NCBI GenBank assembly: GCA_040391865.1
Contig: JBEBWZ010000009.1
Span: 1-47,903, forward strand
Source of the DNA: Solimonas sp040391865
GTDB taxonomy: Bacteria > Pseudomonadota > Gammaproteobacteria > Nevskiales > Nevskiaceae
Reading direction: 5' to 3'
DNA: 47,903 bases
The notes below the pieces were generated by a model. It saw only the letters and a program-made list of their open reading frames with translations, made no database searches and was not told the origin of the DNA. This document shows positions 8,824 through 16,316 of the stretch, piece after piece (position 1 is the first letter of the stretch; each line of letters opens with the position of its first letter). The position numbers and the translations under genes are program-made.

Positions 8824-9947
8824 GCAGCGCCTGCGGCGAACGTCCGCAGCACTTCGAGAAACTGATCCACTTCCTCGGCGGTGTTGTCCTGGCCAAAACT
8901 GACGCGCACTGCGCCCTTGGCGATATCCCGCGCGATGCCCATGCCGAGCAGCACGTGGCTGGGCTCGCCCTTGCCGCTGGCACAGGCAGAACCGCTGGAT
9001 ACTGCAAAACCCTTGCGATCCAGCTGCATCAGCAGCGCTTCGCCGTCATAGCCGTCCAGCCCGAACTGCACGGTGTTGGCAATGCGCTCGACGCCGTCGG
9101 CAAAGATACGCACCCGCGGCCAGGCACGCAGACCGGCTTCGAGGCGATCGCGCAAGGTCTGCACCTGCGCGGCACGCGCTCCCAGTTCCTGCACCGCCAG
9201 CTCCGCGGCACGACCGAAGCCGACGATCGCCGCCACGTTCTCGGTGCCACCGCGGCGACCACGCTCTTGCGCGCCGCCATGATGCAGCGGTGCCAGATCG
9301 ACATCGCCGCCAACGATCAGCGCGCCGATGCCCTTCGGTCCGTACAGCTTGTGACTGGACAGGCTCATCAGGTCCGCGCCCAGCTCAACGAAATCGACCG
9401 GGATCTTGCCCGCGGCCTGCACGGCATCGACGTGCAGCAAAGCACCCGCGGCGTGAACCAGCGGCGCAGCCCGCGCGATGTCCTGGATCACGCCGGTCTC
9501 GTTGTTGGCACGCATCAGCGAGACCAGCCGCAGCGGTCCTTGCGCCAGTTGCCGCTCGAACGCGGGCCAATCCAGTACCCCGCGCTGATCGACCGCCACC
9601 GCTTCGACCTGCCAGCCGCTGTCGCCCAGCGATTCTGCCGCCTCCATCACGGCCGGATGTTCGGTGGCGCCATACAGCACGCGCGTCGGCTTGAGGCCGG
9701 CGGTGCAACCCTTCAATGCCAGGTTGTTGGACTCGGTGCCGCCGGAGGTCCACAACACTTCCGCCGCCTGCGCGCCGACCAGCGCCGCGACTTTCAGCCG
9801 TGCCGCTTCAACCGCATCGCGCGCCATGCGGCCAAAGCGATGCAGCGAACTGGCATTGCCATGGGGGCCGGAAAGATACGGCAGCATCGCTTCGAGCACC
9901 TGCGGATCGACGCGGGTGGTGGCGTTGTTGTCAAAGTAAACCGGCAT
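8820..9947 (-). CDS. NifS/IscS-type cysteine desulfurase
   Basis: This PLP enzyme removes sulfur from L-cysteine as an enzyme-bound persulfide for Fe-S cluster or thio-cofactor synthesis. The 375-residue protein has YFDNNATTRVDP at the N-terminus, TEHPAVMEA (PLP-stacking histidine), PLP lysine 200 (SSHKLYGPKG) and active cysteine 322 in SSGSACASGKGEPS. It is a paralog of the next gene, not a copy: the loops around the active cysteine differ. It is 12 nt after galE and overlaps the fused desulfurase by 4 nt. Whether it should be called iscS or nifS cannot be settled here. Confidence 0.92.
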   Translation of the reverse strand: MPVYFDNNATTRVDPQVLEAMLPYLSGPHGNASSLHRFGRMARDAVEAARLKVAALVGAQAAEVLWTSGGTESNNLALKGCTAGLKPTRVLYGATEHPAVMEAAESLGDSGWQVEAVAVDQRGVLDWPAFERQLAQGPLRLVSLMRANNETGVIQDIARAAPLVHAAGALLHVDAVQAAGKIPVDFVELGADLMSLSSHKLYGPKGIGALIVGGDVDLAPLHHGGAQERGRRGGTENVAAIVGFGRAAELAVQELGARAAQVQTLRDRLEAGLRAWPRVRIFADGVERIANTVQFGLDGYDGEALLMQLDRKGFAVSSGSACASGKGEPSHVLLGMGIARDIAKGAVRVSFGQDNTAEEVDQFLEVLRTFAAGAA

Positions 9948-9959
9948 GGCAGCTCATCA

Positions 9960-10934
9960 TCAGAATGCGGGGCGCTGGTGCCAGCGCCAGGCGTCGGCAA
10001 CGATCTGGTCGATCGAGGGACGCTGCGGTTCCCACAACAGCAGCCGGCGTGCCTTGTCGCTGGACGCGACCAGCACCGCCGGATCACCGGCACGGCGCGG
10101 GCCACGCGGCAGTTGCAGATCGACGCCGCTCACCCGCTCTGCCGCCGCCACCACTTCCAGCACCGTATAGCCGGCGCCATTGCCGAGATTGAAGGCATGG
10201 AAGCCCGGCTGCTGGCGGCTGTAATCCATCGCCTGCAGATGGGCGGTGGCGAGATCGCAGACGTGCACGTAATCGCGCACGCAGGTGCCGTCGCGCGTGT
10301 CGTAGTCGGTGCCGAAGATCTGCACCTCGAGCGCTTCGCCGGCGGCTCGGCGCAACAGGCGCGGAATCAGGTGGGTTTCACAGGCGTGCGATTCGCCGAT
10401 CCGAGCCTGAGGATCGGCGCCCGCGGCGTTGAAGTAGCGGAGGCTGGTGGCGCGCAGGCCATAGGCTCGCGCCGCATCTTCCAGCATCAGCTCGACCGCG
10501 AGCTTGGAGTTGCCGTAGGGGTTGATCGGCTGCCGCGGATGCGTGCTCTGGATCCGTTCCTGCTGGGGCTCGCCAAACACTGCGGCCGTCGACGAAAACA
10601 CGAACTGCGACACGCCGACATCCTTCATCGCCATCAGCAGTTGCAGCGTCGCCGCGACATTGTTCTGGTAATAGCGATACGGATCGTTCATCGATTCGCC
10701 GACCAGAGAGCTGGCGGCGAAATGCATCACCACCTCGATGGCGTGGCGGCGCAGCGTCTCCATCACCACCGCCCGATCGTCCATCGACGCGACCACCAAC
10801 TCGCCCCACAGCACCGCCTCGCGATGCCCGGTGGACAGATCGTCGAGCACCACCACGGTATGCCCGGCCGCGGCCAGCATCTGGCACATGTGCGAGCCGA
10901 TATAGCCTGCGCCACCGACGACCAGAATATTCAT
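9960..10934 (-). CDS. galE: UDP-glucose 4-epimerase
   Basis: GalE interconverts UDP-glucose and UDP-galactose. The protein has 324 residues and is an extended SDR. The NAD-binding motif is VGGAGYIGSH, the catalytic serine is in SSTAAVFG, and the YxxxK pair is in NPYGNSKLAVE. FNLGNGAGYTVLEVV and the GDPAVLVASSDKA segment are typical of GalE. The start ATG is at 10934, and the spacer upstream carries palindromic repeats. It may supply UDP-Gal or related sugars for surface glycans. UDP-GlcNAc 4-epimerase activity is possible and cannot be excluded from motifs. Confidence 0.93.
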   Translation of the reverse strand: MNILVVGGAGYIGSHMCQMLAAAGHTVVVLDDLSTGHREAVLWGELVVASMDDRAVVMETLRRHAIEVVMHFAASSLVGESMNDPYRYYQNNVAATLQLLMAMKDVGVSQFVFSSTAAVFGEPQQERIQSTHPRQPINPYGNSKLAVELMLEDAARAYGLRATSLRYFNAAGADPQARIGESHACETHLIPRLLRRAAGEALEVQIFGTDYDTRDGTCVRDYVHVCDLATAHLQAMDYSRQQPGFHAFNLGNGAGYTVLEVVAAAERVSGVDLQLPRGPRRAGDPAVLVASSDKARRLLLWEPQRPSIDQIVADAWRWHQRPAF

Positions 10935-10970
10935 GCGTGAACCTTCATCTCAGTGGGTCCATTGATCAGA

Positions 10971-11055
10971 CACCTGAGTCGGTTCCGCCCGCGGCTTGAA
11001 CCGACCCACGATGCATCCGCACCGCTGCGCGTACCCGCAGATCGGCTCAAGCGCG
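10971..11055. repeat. REP-like palindromic repeat, copy A
   Basis: The spacer between galE and cysE holds an inverted repeat with 8 nt perfect arms, GTCGGTTC (10978-10985) and GAACCGAC (10998-11005). It is followed by a second unit, gcagatcggctcaagc, at 11037-11052. Both units recur near 13,700, where 32 of 36 and 15 of 16 bases match by eye, but in the opposite order. This fits a dispersed intergenic REP-type family. A terminator role for the adjacent genes is possible, though there is no T-run. Confidence 0.7.
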
Positions 11056-11105
11056 CCGCGCGGAGCCGCCGCACACCTGGAAAATGAGCGTTGCGCGACC
11101 ACCAC

Positions 11106-11900
11106 CTACTCCTTGCGCTTGCTGCTCGCTGCGAGCGAGTCCAGTGCAGACGGGGCGTCGTCGCAGAATTCCGGCAGTTCCAGCTTGGACAGCTCCAGTT
11201 CCGGCATCCGCGAATCCATCTGGTGCAGCAAACGGCAGACTTTGACCAGCTGATCGTCCAGCTTCTGCACATGCTCCAGCATCGCCGACATCGCATTGGC
11301 GATCGGGTCCGGCATGTCGCGTGACAGACCATAGGCATCAAAGCCCATCTTCTGCGCAATGGCGGTCACTGCGGCCGACGGTTCCGCCGCCTCGCGCACC
11401 ACGCGCGCCGGAATGCCGACGACAGTGGCGCCGGGCGGCACCTCACGCACCACTACGGAGTTCGAACCCACGCGCGCACCGGCACCGACCGTGAACGGCC
11501 CGAGGATCTTGGCACCGGCACCGACCACCACCTTGTCGCCCAGCGTCGGATGGCGCTTGCCCTTGTTCCAGCTGACGCCGCCCAGGGTGACGTTGTGATA
11601 GAGCGTCACATCGTCGCCGATCTCGGCGGTCTCACCGATCACCACGCCCATGCCGTGATCGATGAACAACCGGCGCCCGATCCGCGCGCCCGGATGAATC
11701 TCGACCCCGGTGAACCAGCGCGCCAGATTGGAGTTCATCCGCCCCAGCCATTTCAGGCCGTGATTCCACAGCCAATGGCTCAGCCGATGGGCCCACACCG
11801 CATGCAGGCCCGGATAGCAGGTGAGCACTTCCCAGGTATTGCGCGCGGCGGGGTCACGCTCAAAAACGCCGGTGATGTCTTCACGGATACGGCTGAACAT
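11106..11900 (-). CDS. cysE: Serine O-acetyltransferase
   Basis: CysE acetylates L-serine with acetyl-CoA, the first step of cysteine synthesis. The 264-residue protein has the N-terminal helical domain and then a left-handed beta-helix. Hexapeptide repeats with HPGARIGRRLFIDHGMGVVIGE contain the catalytic histidines. VPPGATVVGIPARVV ends the repeat region at about residue 180. The C-terminal helical extension of about 80 residues resembles the longer CysE forms of some proteobacteria. Cysteine is the substrate of the two desulfurases encoded 1.2 kb downstream, but a spacer with repeats separates them, so co-transcription is uncertain. Confidence 0.94.
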   Translation of the reverse strand: MFSRIREDITGVFERDPAARNTWEVLTCYPGLHAVWAHRLSHWLWNHGLKWLGRMNSNLARWFTGVEIHPGARIGRRLFIDHGMGVVIGETAEIGDDVTLYHNVTLGGVSWNKGKRHPTLGDKVVVGAGAKILGPFTVGAGARVGSNSVVVREVPPGATVVGIPARVVREAAEPSAAVTAIAQKMGFDAYGLSRDMPDPIANAMSAMLEHVQKLDDQLVKVCRLLHQMDSRMPELELSKLELPEFCDDAPSALDSLAASSKRKE

Positions 11901-12045
11901 GGCAGAACTCGATTGCGGCGCAAGCCGACTAGGGATGCGGATTTTAGACCTTGCGGACCGCTCCGGCGCAGAACGACCTACCGTCGCAGGTCCCGCCGGC
12001 TATCCCGGGCCCCGCCGCAAGCGGATGCGATCCACCCAGTCACCT

Positions 12046-12852
12046 TCATGCAACGTCGCTGTCGCCATCGAGCGGCACGCGCCGGTTCTTCGGCTTCTCG
12101 AACGAGGTAAGGATGCCGCGCAGGATATTCAGCTCGTTGCGGTCCGGACTGGAGCGGTTGAAATAGGTGCGCAGGCGGCGCATCAGATGGCGCGGATTGG
12201 TCGGATCCAGGAACCCCGTCGACAGCAGCATCCGCTGCAGATGCTCGTAGAACCGCTCCATTTCCTCGACGCCCGGCAGATCGTAGCGAGGATGGTCGGC
12301 CTTGCTCGACACCGTCGGCACCGCCGGTAGCGCCGCGCGCCGCAGTTCGTAGCTCAGCACCTGCACGGCCTGCGACAGGTTCAGGGAACTGCAGGCCGGA
12401 TTGCTAGGGATCATCGTCGCCGCATGGCACAGGTCCAGCTGCTCATTGGTCAGGCCGGTGCGCTCGCAGCCGAATACCAGCGCTACCGGCGCGCTTGGGG
12501 CAATCGCCACAGCCTTGGCGGCGGCGTCCCACGGCGTCATCGGTTCGTCACCGAGGTGACGCGGCCTGGCAGACGCGGCAAGCACCCAGCCGCAGCCGGT
12601 CAGCGCCTCTTCCATCGTTGTCACCACGCGCACCTTTTCCAGCACCGGCAGTGCATGGGCGGCGGTTGCCCGCGCCTGCGGGTGCGGGTAACGGTCAGGA
12701 TTCACCAGCACCAGATCGGAGATGCCCATGGTCAGCATGGCGCGGGCGGAGGAACCGATATTGCCCGGATGCTGGGTCGAAACCAGGACGATCCGGATGC
12801 GGGAAAGGGGGTCTACAGCAGGGTTGGCAGTCATAAGTGATATTATGCCCAT
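12046..12852 (-). CDS. trmJ: TrmJ, tRNA Cm32/Um32 2'-O-methyltransferase
   Basis: TrmJ methylates the 2'-OH of nucleotide 32 in the anticodon loop of several tRNAs. The protein has 268 residues from the ATG at 12852. The SPOUT fold shows STQHPGNIGSSARAM near the N-terminus and the knot motif region LVFGCERTGLTNEQL around residue 140. The C-terminal part is the family extension. A second ATG at 12834 would make a 262-residue protein. The first is preferred because a G-rich stretch precedes it. It is divergent from suhB, with only 37 nt between the two starts. In many gammaproteobacteria trmJ, suhB and the isc genes are neighbours, which fits this locus. Confidence 0.92.
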   Translation of the reverse strand: MGIISLMTANPAVDPLSRIRIVLVSTQHPGNIGSSARAMLTMGISDLVLVNPDRYPHPQARATAAHALPVLEKVRVVTTMEEALTGCGWVLAASARPRHLGDEPMTPWDAAAKAVAIAPSAPVALVFGCERTGLTNEQLDLCHAATMIPSNPACSSLNLSQAVQVLSYELRRAALPAVPTVSSKADHPRYDLPGVEEMERFYEHLQRMLLSTGFLDPTNPRHLMRRLRTYFNRSSPDRNELNILRGILTSFEKPKNRRVPLDGDSDVA

Positions 12853-12889
12853 GCTTTCCCCCGCTCCTTACTAAGAACTCCGGCCTGCC

Positions 12890-13660
12890 ATGCATCCGCT
12901 GGTCAACATTGCTGTCTCGGCCGCCCGTACGGCCGGCAACTACATCATGCGCAACTACGACCGGGCTGATCAGCTCGCCATCGAGCGCAAGGCCCGGAAC
13001 GACTTCGTGACCCAGGTGGACAAGGGCGCGGAGCAGGAAATCATTCGGCTGATCCACAAGGCCTACCCGCACCACGCCATCCTCGCCGAGGAAAGTGGCG
13101 CGCAGGGTAACGATGAAGTCACCTGGATCATCGACCCGCTGGACGGCACCACCAACTTCCTGCATCGCCTGCCGCATTTTGCGGTGTCGATCGGTATCCA
13201 GGTGCGGGGCCGTCTGGAGCATGGGGTGATCTACGCACCCTGCACCCAGGATCTGTACATCGCCTCCAAGGGCGCGGGCACGCTGCTGAACAATCGCAAG
13301 CTGCGCGTCAGCCAGTGCAAGGAACTCGATAGCGCGCTGATCGGCACCGGCGTGCCGCTGCGGGAAGAAAAGCTCGACGGCTATCTGCCGATGCTGCGCA
13401 ATGTCGCCGCCGCCACCTCCGGCGTCCGCCGTGGCGGTGCCGCCGCCCTCGACCTCGCCTACGTTGCCGCCGGCCGTCTCGACGGCTACTGGGAGCTCGA
13501 CCTCAAGCCCTGGGACATCGCAGCCGGCATCGTCATGGTGCAAGAAGCCGGCGGCTCCGTGCGCGAACTCAACGGCGGTGCCGACCCGCTGCAGACCGGC
13601 AACATCATCGCCGCCAACGCCAAGATGATGGACCCGCTGCTGGAGCTGGTGAAGGGTTGA
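12890..13660 (+). CDS. suhB: SuhB, inositol-1-monophosphatase family protein
   Basis: SuhB is a Mg-dependent inositol monophosphatase-fold protein. In E. coli it also acts in rRNA transcription antitermination. The 256-residue product has the metal-binding motifs LAEESG (about 65-70) and IDPLDGTTNF (about 82-91), and the second signature LKPWDIAAGIVMVQEAGG near residue 205. It is the usual family length. The start ATG is at 12890; no strong Shine-Dalgarno is evident. It is the only plus-strand gene in the first 38 kb and is divergent from trmJ, as in E. coli. Confidence 0.95.
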   Translation: MHPLVNIAVSAARTAGNYIMRNYDRADQLAIERKARNDFVTQVDKGAEQEIIRLIHKAYPHHAILAEESGAQGNDEVTWIIDPLDGTTNFLHRLPHFAVSIGIQVRGRLEHGVIYAPCTQDLYIASKGAGTLLNNRKLRVSQCKELDSALIGTGVPLREEKLDGYLPMLRNVAAATSGVRRGGAAALDLAYVAAGRLDGYWELDLKPWDIAAGIVMVQEAGGSVRELNGGADPLQTGNIIAANAKMMDPLLELVKG

Positions 13661-13666
13661 TTGCGC

Positions 13667-13686
13667 GGGTGCGCTTCCTCGCACCC
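13667..13686 (+). terminator. Possible suhB transcription terminator hairpin
   Basis: A perfect 7 bp stem, GGGTGCG (13667-13673) and CGCACCC (13680-13686), with a 6 nt loop begins 6 nt after the suhB stop. There is no U-tract, so intrinsic termination is not certain. Confidence 0.4.
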
Positions 13687-13690
13687 CGCT

Positions 13691-13819
13691 GTAGATCGGC
13701 TCAAGCACACAAGCACTGAGCCGACAGCAACAAACCTCAACACCTGCGTCGGTTCCGCCTACGGCTTGCACCGACCGACCGACGCAGCAATCTCCCTCGC
13801 CCCGCCCGCGGGGAGAGGG
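13691..13819. repeat. Cluster of intergenic palindromic repeats, copy B
   Basis: Three inverted repeats fill the spacer between suhB and wzc. The first is TCGGCTCA (13696-13703) with TGAGCCGA (13717-13724). The second is a unit at 13741-13776 matching the repeat at 10971-11006 with four differences. The third is CCCTCGCCCCGC (13794-13805) with GCGGGGAGAGGG (13808-13819), one mismatch and a 2 nt loop. The last looks like the short G/C-rich palindromes widely dispersed in Xanthomonadales genomes. No coding sequence was seen here. Confidence 0.7.
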
Positions 13820-13906
13820 TCGGGGTGAGGGGCAGCTTTGCATCGGTCGACTCAAACTCACATCGCGTGAGCCAACACTGCCCCCAACTACACACTACCC
13901 AATGAA

Positions 13907-13932
13907 AAGGGCGGATCCGCTACCGGACCCGC
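13907..13932 (-). terminator. Rho-independent terminator of the polysaccharide locus
   Basis: Read on the minus strand, 6 nt after the wzc stop, GCGGGTCCG (13932-13924) pairs with CGGATCCGC (13919-13911) across a 4 nt loop. The stem is 9 bp with one G-U pair, and it is followed by CC and a run of four T. This is the expected position for the end of the long minus-strand unit. Confidence 0.7.
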
Positions 13933-13938
13933 GCTTAC

Positions 13939-16194
13939 TTACTTATCGACGCTCTTGTACGAATAGTTGTAACCGTACTTGTAGCCGTAGCCATAGCTGT
14001 ATCCGTACTTGCCGGTTCCCAGGCCCACCTGATTGAACAGCGTACCGCGCAGCTGGACGCCTGCCTGACGCAGACGACGTGCAGAATCCTCGATCGCTCG
14101 CAGCGGGTGCTCGCCAGCCTTCAGCACCAGCAAAGTACAGCCCGCCAAACGGCCAATGACCGCAGCGTCCGTCACCGCCAACACCGGCGGGGTATCGATC
14201 AGCACATGGTCGTACTGTTCCGACAGCGCCTTAACCATCGCGGTGAAACGATCATGCAGCAGCAATTCCGCCGGATTGGGCGGGATAGTGCCAGTCGAGA
14301 TGAACGACAGATTCTCCACCGTCGTCTTCTTGATGATGCCTGACAACTCGACGTCGCCCGCGACATGGTCACTGATACCCGGCGCACGCTCGGTATCCAG
14401 GTACTCATGCAGGTGACCGCGACGAAGATCGGCATCGACCACCACCACGCGCTTACCGGACATCGCCAGAACCGCGCCCAGATTGAGAGAGATGAACGAC
14501 TTGCCGAGACCCGGTGACGGACCTGTGAGCATCACGACATTATTGGTCGATTCCAACAGCGCAAAATGCAGGGAGGTCCGCAAACTGCGCAAAGCCTCGA
14601 TCGCCAGATTGGTCGGATCGACCGCCGCCAGAATCTGGCTGCCCACGCCGCCACGTTTGATCGCACGCATGATGCGGCGCTGCTCATCCGAATATGGGAT
14701 CGACGCATACGTCGGCAGGCCCAACTGCTGCTCCACCACACCGGGATCTTCCACACCATGGCGCAGTGCACGCCGCAGGAACACCGCAATGACGCCGAGA
14801 AAGAGCCCCAACACCATGCTCAACCCCAGAATCAACGCCTTTTTGGGCTTCGAAGGCTTCAGCGGCGGCAAGGCGTGATCGACAATACGGACGTTACCGA
14901 CCGTGCCTGCCTTGGCGATCTGCAGTTCCTGCGAGGAGTTCAGCAGCGCCGTGTACAACTGATTGTTGACCTCGACATCACGCGTCAGGGTCAGCAGTTC
15001 CTGCTGCGAGCCCGGCAGGTCCTTAACCCGCGAGGTGATGCTGGACTGCTCGGCGCTGATCTGGCGCAGCTGGCCATCCAAAGCCTGCACCACCGGATGG
15101 CTCGCAGTGAAACGTCGCAGCGCCTCCTCTTTTTTCTGTAACAGTGTGACGCGCTGCGTCTCCAACTCCACGCTTTGCTGCAGCACCAGCTCGGTTTCCT
15201 TGGTCATATCCACGGAACCCTGCTGCAGGCGGAACTTGTTGAGCTGCGCCTCCGACGACTCCACCTGCTTGCGCAGCTCCGGCAATTGCACCTTGAGGAA
15301 GGCCAAGGTCTGCTCGGCTTCCGCAGAGCGGCGCTCAACGTTCTGGCGCTGGTACGCCGTCACGATGCCGTTGACCACGTCGGTGACTAATTGCCGAGAT
15401 TCACCCTCGAACGTCAGCGCAATGATGCCCGATTGCTTGCCGCGCTCGGCCACGCTCAAATTGCGGGAGATGGCATCCAATGCCAGCGAGCGCGCCAACT
15501 TGGTGACTTCAAAGTGCGTACCTGGCCGTGCAATCAGCTCACGAATAAAGATCGCCACTGGACCATACGGCGTGGCTTCCGAGCGGGCCAGCTCCCCCAC
15601 TCGCCCCTCAAGTAACTGGATGCCTTCAGGGTCAAACAACTGATACCCCTGCTCGGTAACCTCAAGCAGAAGCTGTACGTTCATCAGCGGCTGCGGCAGA
15701 TCGATAGATCCTACCGAAATCTTTTCGCCGCCCCAAGCGTAGCGGCTCAAGCCAAATGGCGCATCTGCAGGTGCAGTCAGATTCGCCCGCCGCCGCGCCA
15801 CCGCTTCACCAATTAGCGGAAAAAACTTGGGCTCTACTCGCAAATCCAGATCAAGAGTGTCGATCACCTTGCCTAGCACCATGCGACTCTTGACGATCTC
15901 CAGCTCGGCCGTCACCGGCATTTCACCACTGCCGAGCAGTTGTGCGACATCACCTAGGGCGGCGTTGACAGAATTGCCTTCCGTCTCTACCTGTACCAGC
16001 GCATCCGCCTCGTAAACCGGAGCTGCGATCAACGCATAAAAAATGCCAAGAATCAGCGCTCCCACCAATGTTGCGGCGATGATCCAGCGCCCTTCCAGCA
16101 ACGCCCCCAACAGCTCGCGAAGGTCGATCTCGTCATTACCGGTCGCCGCGCGAAAGCCGCTAACGCCCGACTTATGTTCTTGTTCCGATGTCAT
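13939..16194 (-). CDS. wzc: Wzc-like polysaccharide co-polymerase / BY tyrosine autokinase
   Basis: Wzc controls chain length and export of capsule or exopolysaccharide together with Wza. From the ATG at 16194 the protein has 751 residues. It has a first membrane helix at about 40-60, a Wzz-type periplasmic domain, coiled-coil helices at about 285-430, and a second membrane helix at about 452-473. The cytoplasmic kinase follows: Walker A GPSPGLGKS (about 558-566), Walker A' VVVVDADLRRG and Walker B HVLIDTPP. The end is a tail with nine tyrosines at every second residue (about 730-746), the expected autophosphorylation cluster. A GTG at 16221 could add nine residues. No Wzb phosphatase gene is linked. 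Confidence 0.93.
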   Translation of the reverse strand: MTSEQEHKSGVSGFRAATGNDEIDLRELLGALLEGRWIIAATLVGALILGIFYALIAAPVYEADALVQVETEGNSVNAALGDVAQLLGSGEMPVTAELEIVKSRMVLGKVIDTLDLDLRVEPKFFPLIGEAVARRRANLTAPADAPFGLSRYAWGGEKISVGSIDLPQPLMNVQLLLEVTEQGYQLFDPEGIQLLEGRVGELARSEATPYGPVAIFIRELIARPGTHFEVTKLARSLALDAISRNLSVAERGKQSGIIALTFEGESRQLVTDVVNGIVTAYQRQNVERRSAEAEQTLAFLKVQLPELRKQVESSEAQLNKFRLQQGSVDMTKETELVLQQSVELETQRVTLLQKKEEALRRFTASHPVVQALDGQLRQISAEQSSITSRVKDLPGSQQELLTLTRDVEVNNQLYTALLNSSQELQIAKAGTVGNVRIVDHALPPLKPSKPKKALILGLSMVLGLFLGVIAVFLRRALRHGVEDPGVVEQQLGLPTYASIPYSDEQRRIMRAIKRGGVGSQILAAVDPTNLAIEALRSLRTSLHFALLESTNNVVMLTGPSPGLGKSFISLNLGAVLAMSGKRVVVVDADLRRGHLHEYLDTERAPGISDHVAGDVELSGIIKKTTVENLSFISTGTIPPNPAELLLHDRFTAMVKALSEQYDHVLIDTPPVLAVTDAAVIGRLAGCTLLVLKAGEHPLRAIEDSARRLRQAGVQLRGTLFNQVGLGTGKYGYSYGYGYKYGYNYSYKSVDK

Positions 16195-16256
16195 TATTGA
16201 TATGCCGCGCGCTCTGTGCACTAGCTAGAGGGCGCCGATTGTAAGAAGTATTGAAC

Positions 16257-16300
16257 CAGGCTCGTGTGTCGCCGCACACATGCGACGCCACACGAACCTG
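16257..16300 (-). promoter_or_regulatory. Large hairpin between wza and wzc
   Basis: Two 19 nt arms, 16257-16275 and 16282-16300, surround a 6 nt loop. Sixteen positions pair as Watson-Crick and the other three can pair as G-U on one strand. It lies in the 122 nt spacer between wza and wzc. There is no U-tract, so it may act as an RNA-stability or attenuation element rather than a full terminator. Confidence 0.55.
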
Positions 16301-16316
16301 TCTCGAATCCGTAACG

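Noticed and set aside
8694..10940. 748-codon open frame on the plus strand opposite the cysteine desulfurase and galE genes
   Set aside because: It has no recognisable domain and mirrors two conserved genes; it is an antisense shadow caused by GC-rich third positions.
12835..12889. Overlapping -10 elements (cataat / tattat) for trmJ and suhB, and a possible leaderless trmJ transcript
   Set aside because: No -35 hexamer with acceptable spacing could be matched on either strand, and the better supported trmJ start at 12852 lies upstream of the proposed start point.
13691..13819. CRISPR array in the suhB-wzc spacer
   Set aside because: The units are inverted, differ from each other and are not separated by uniform spacers.
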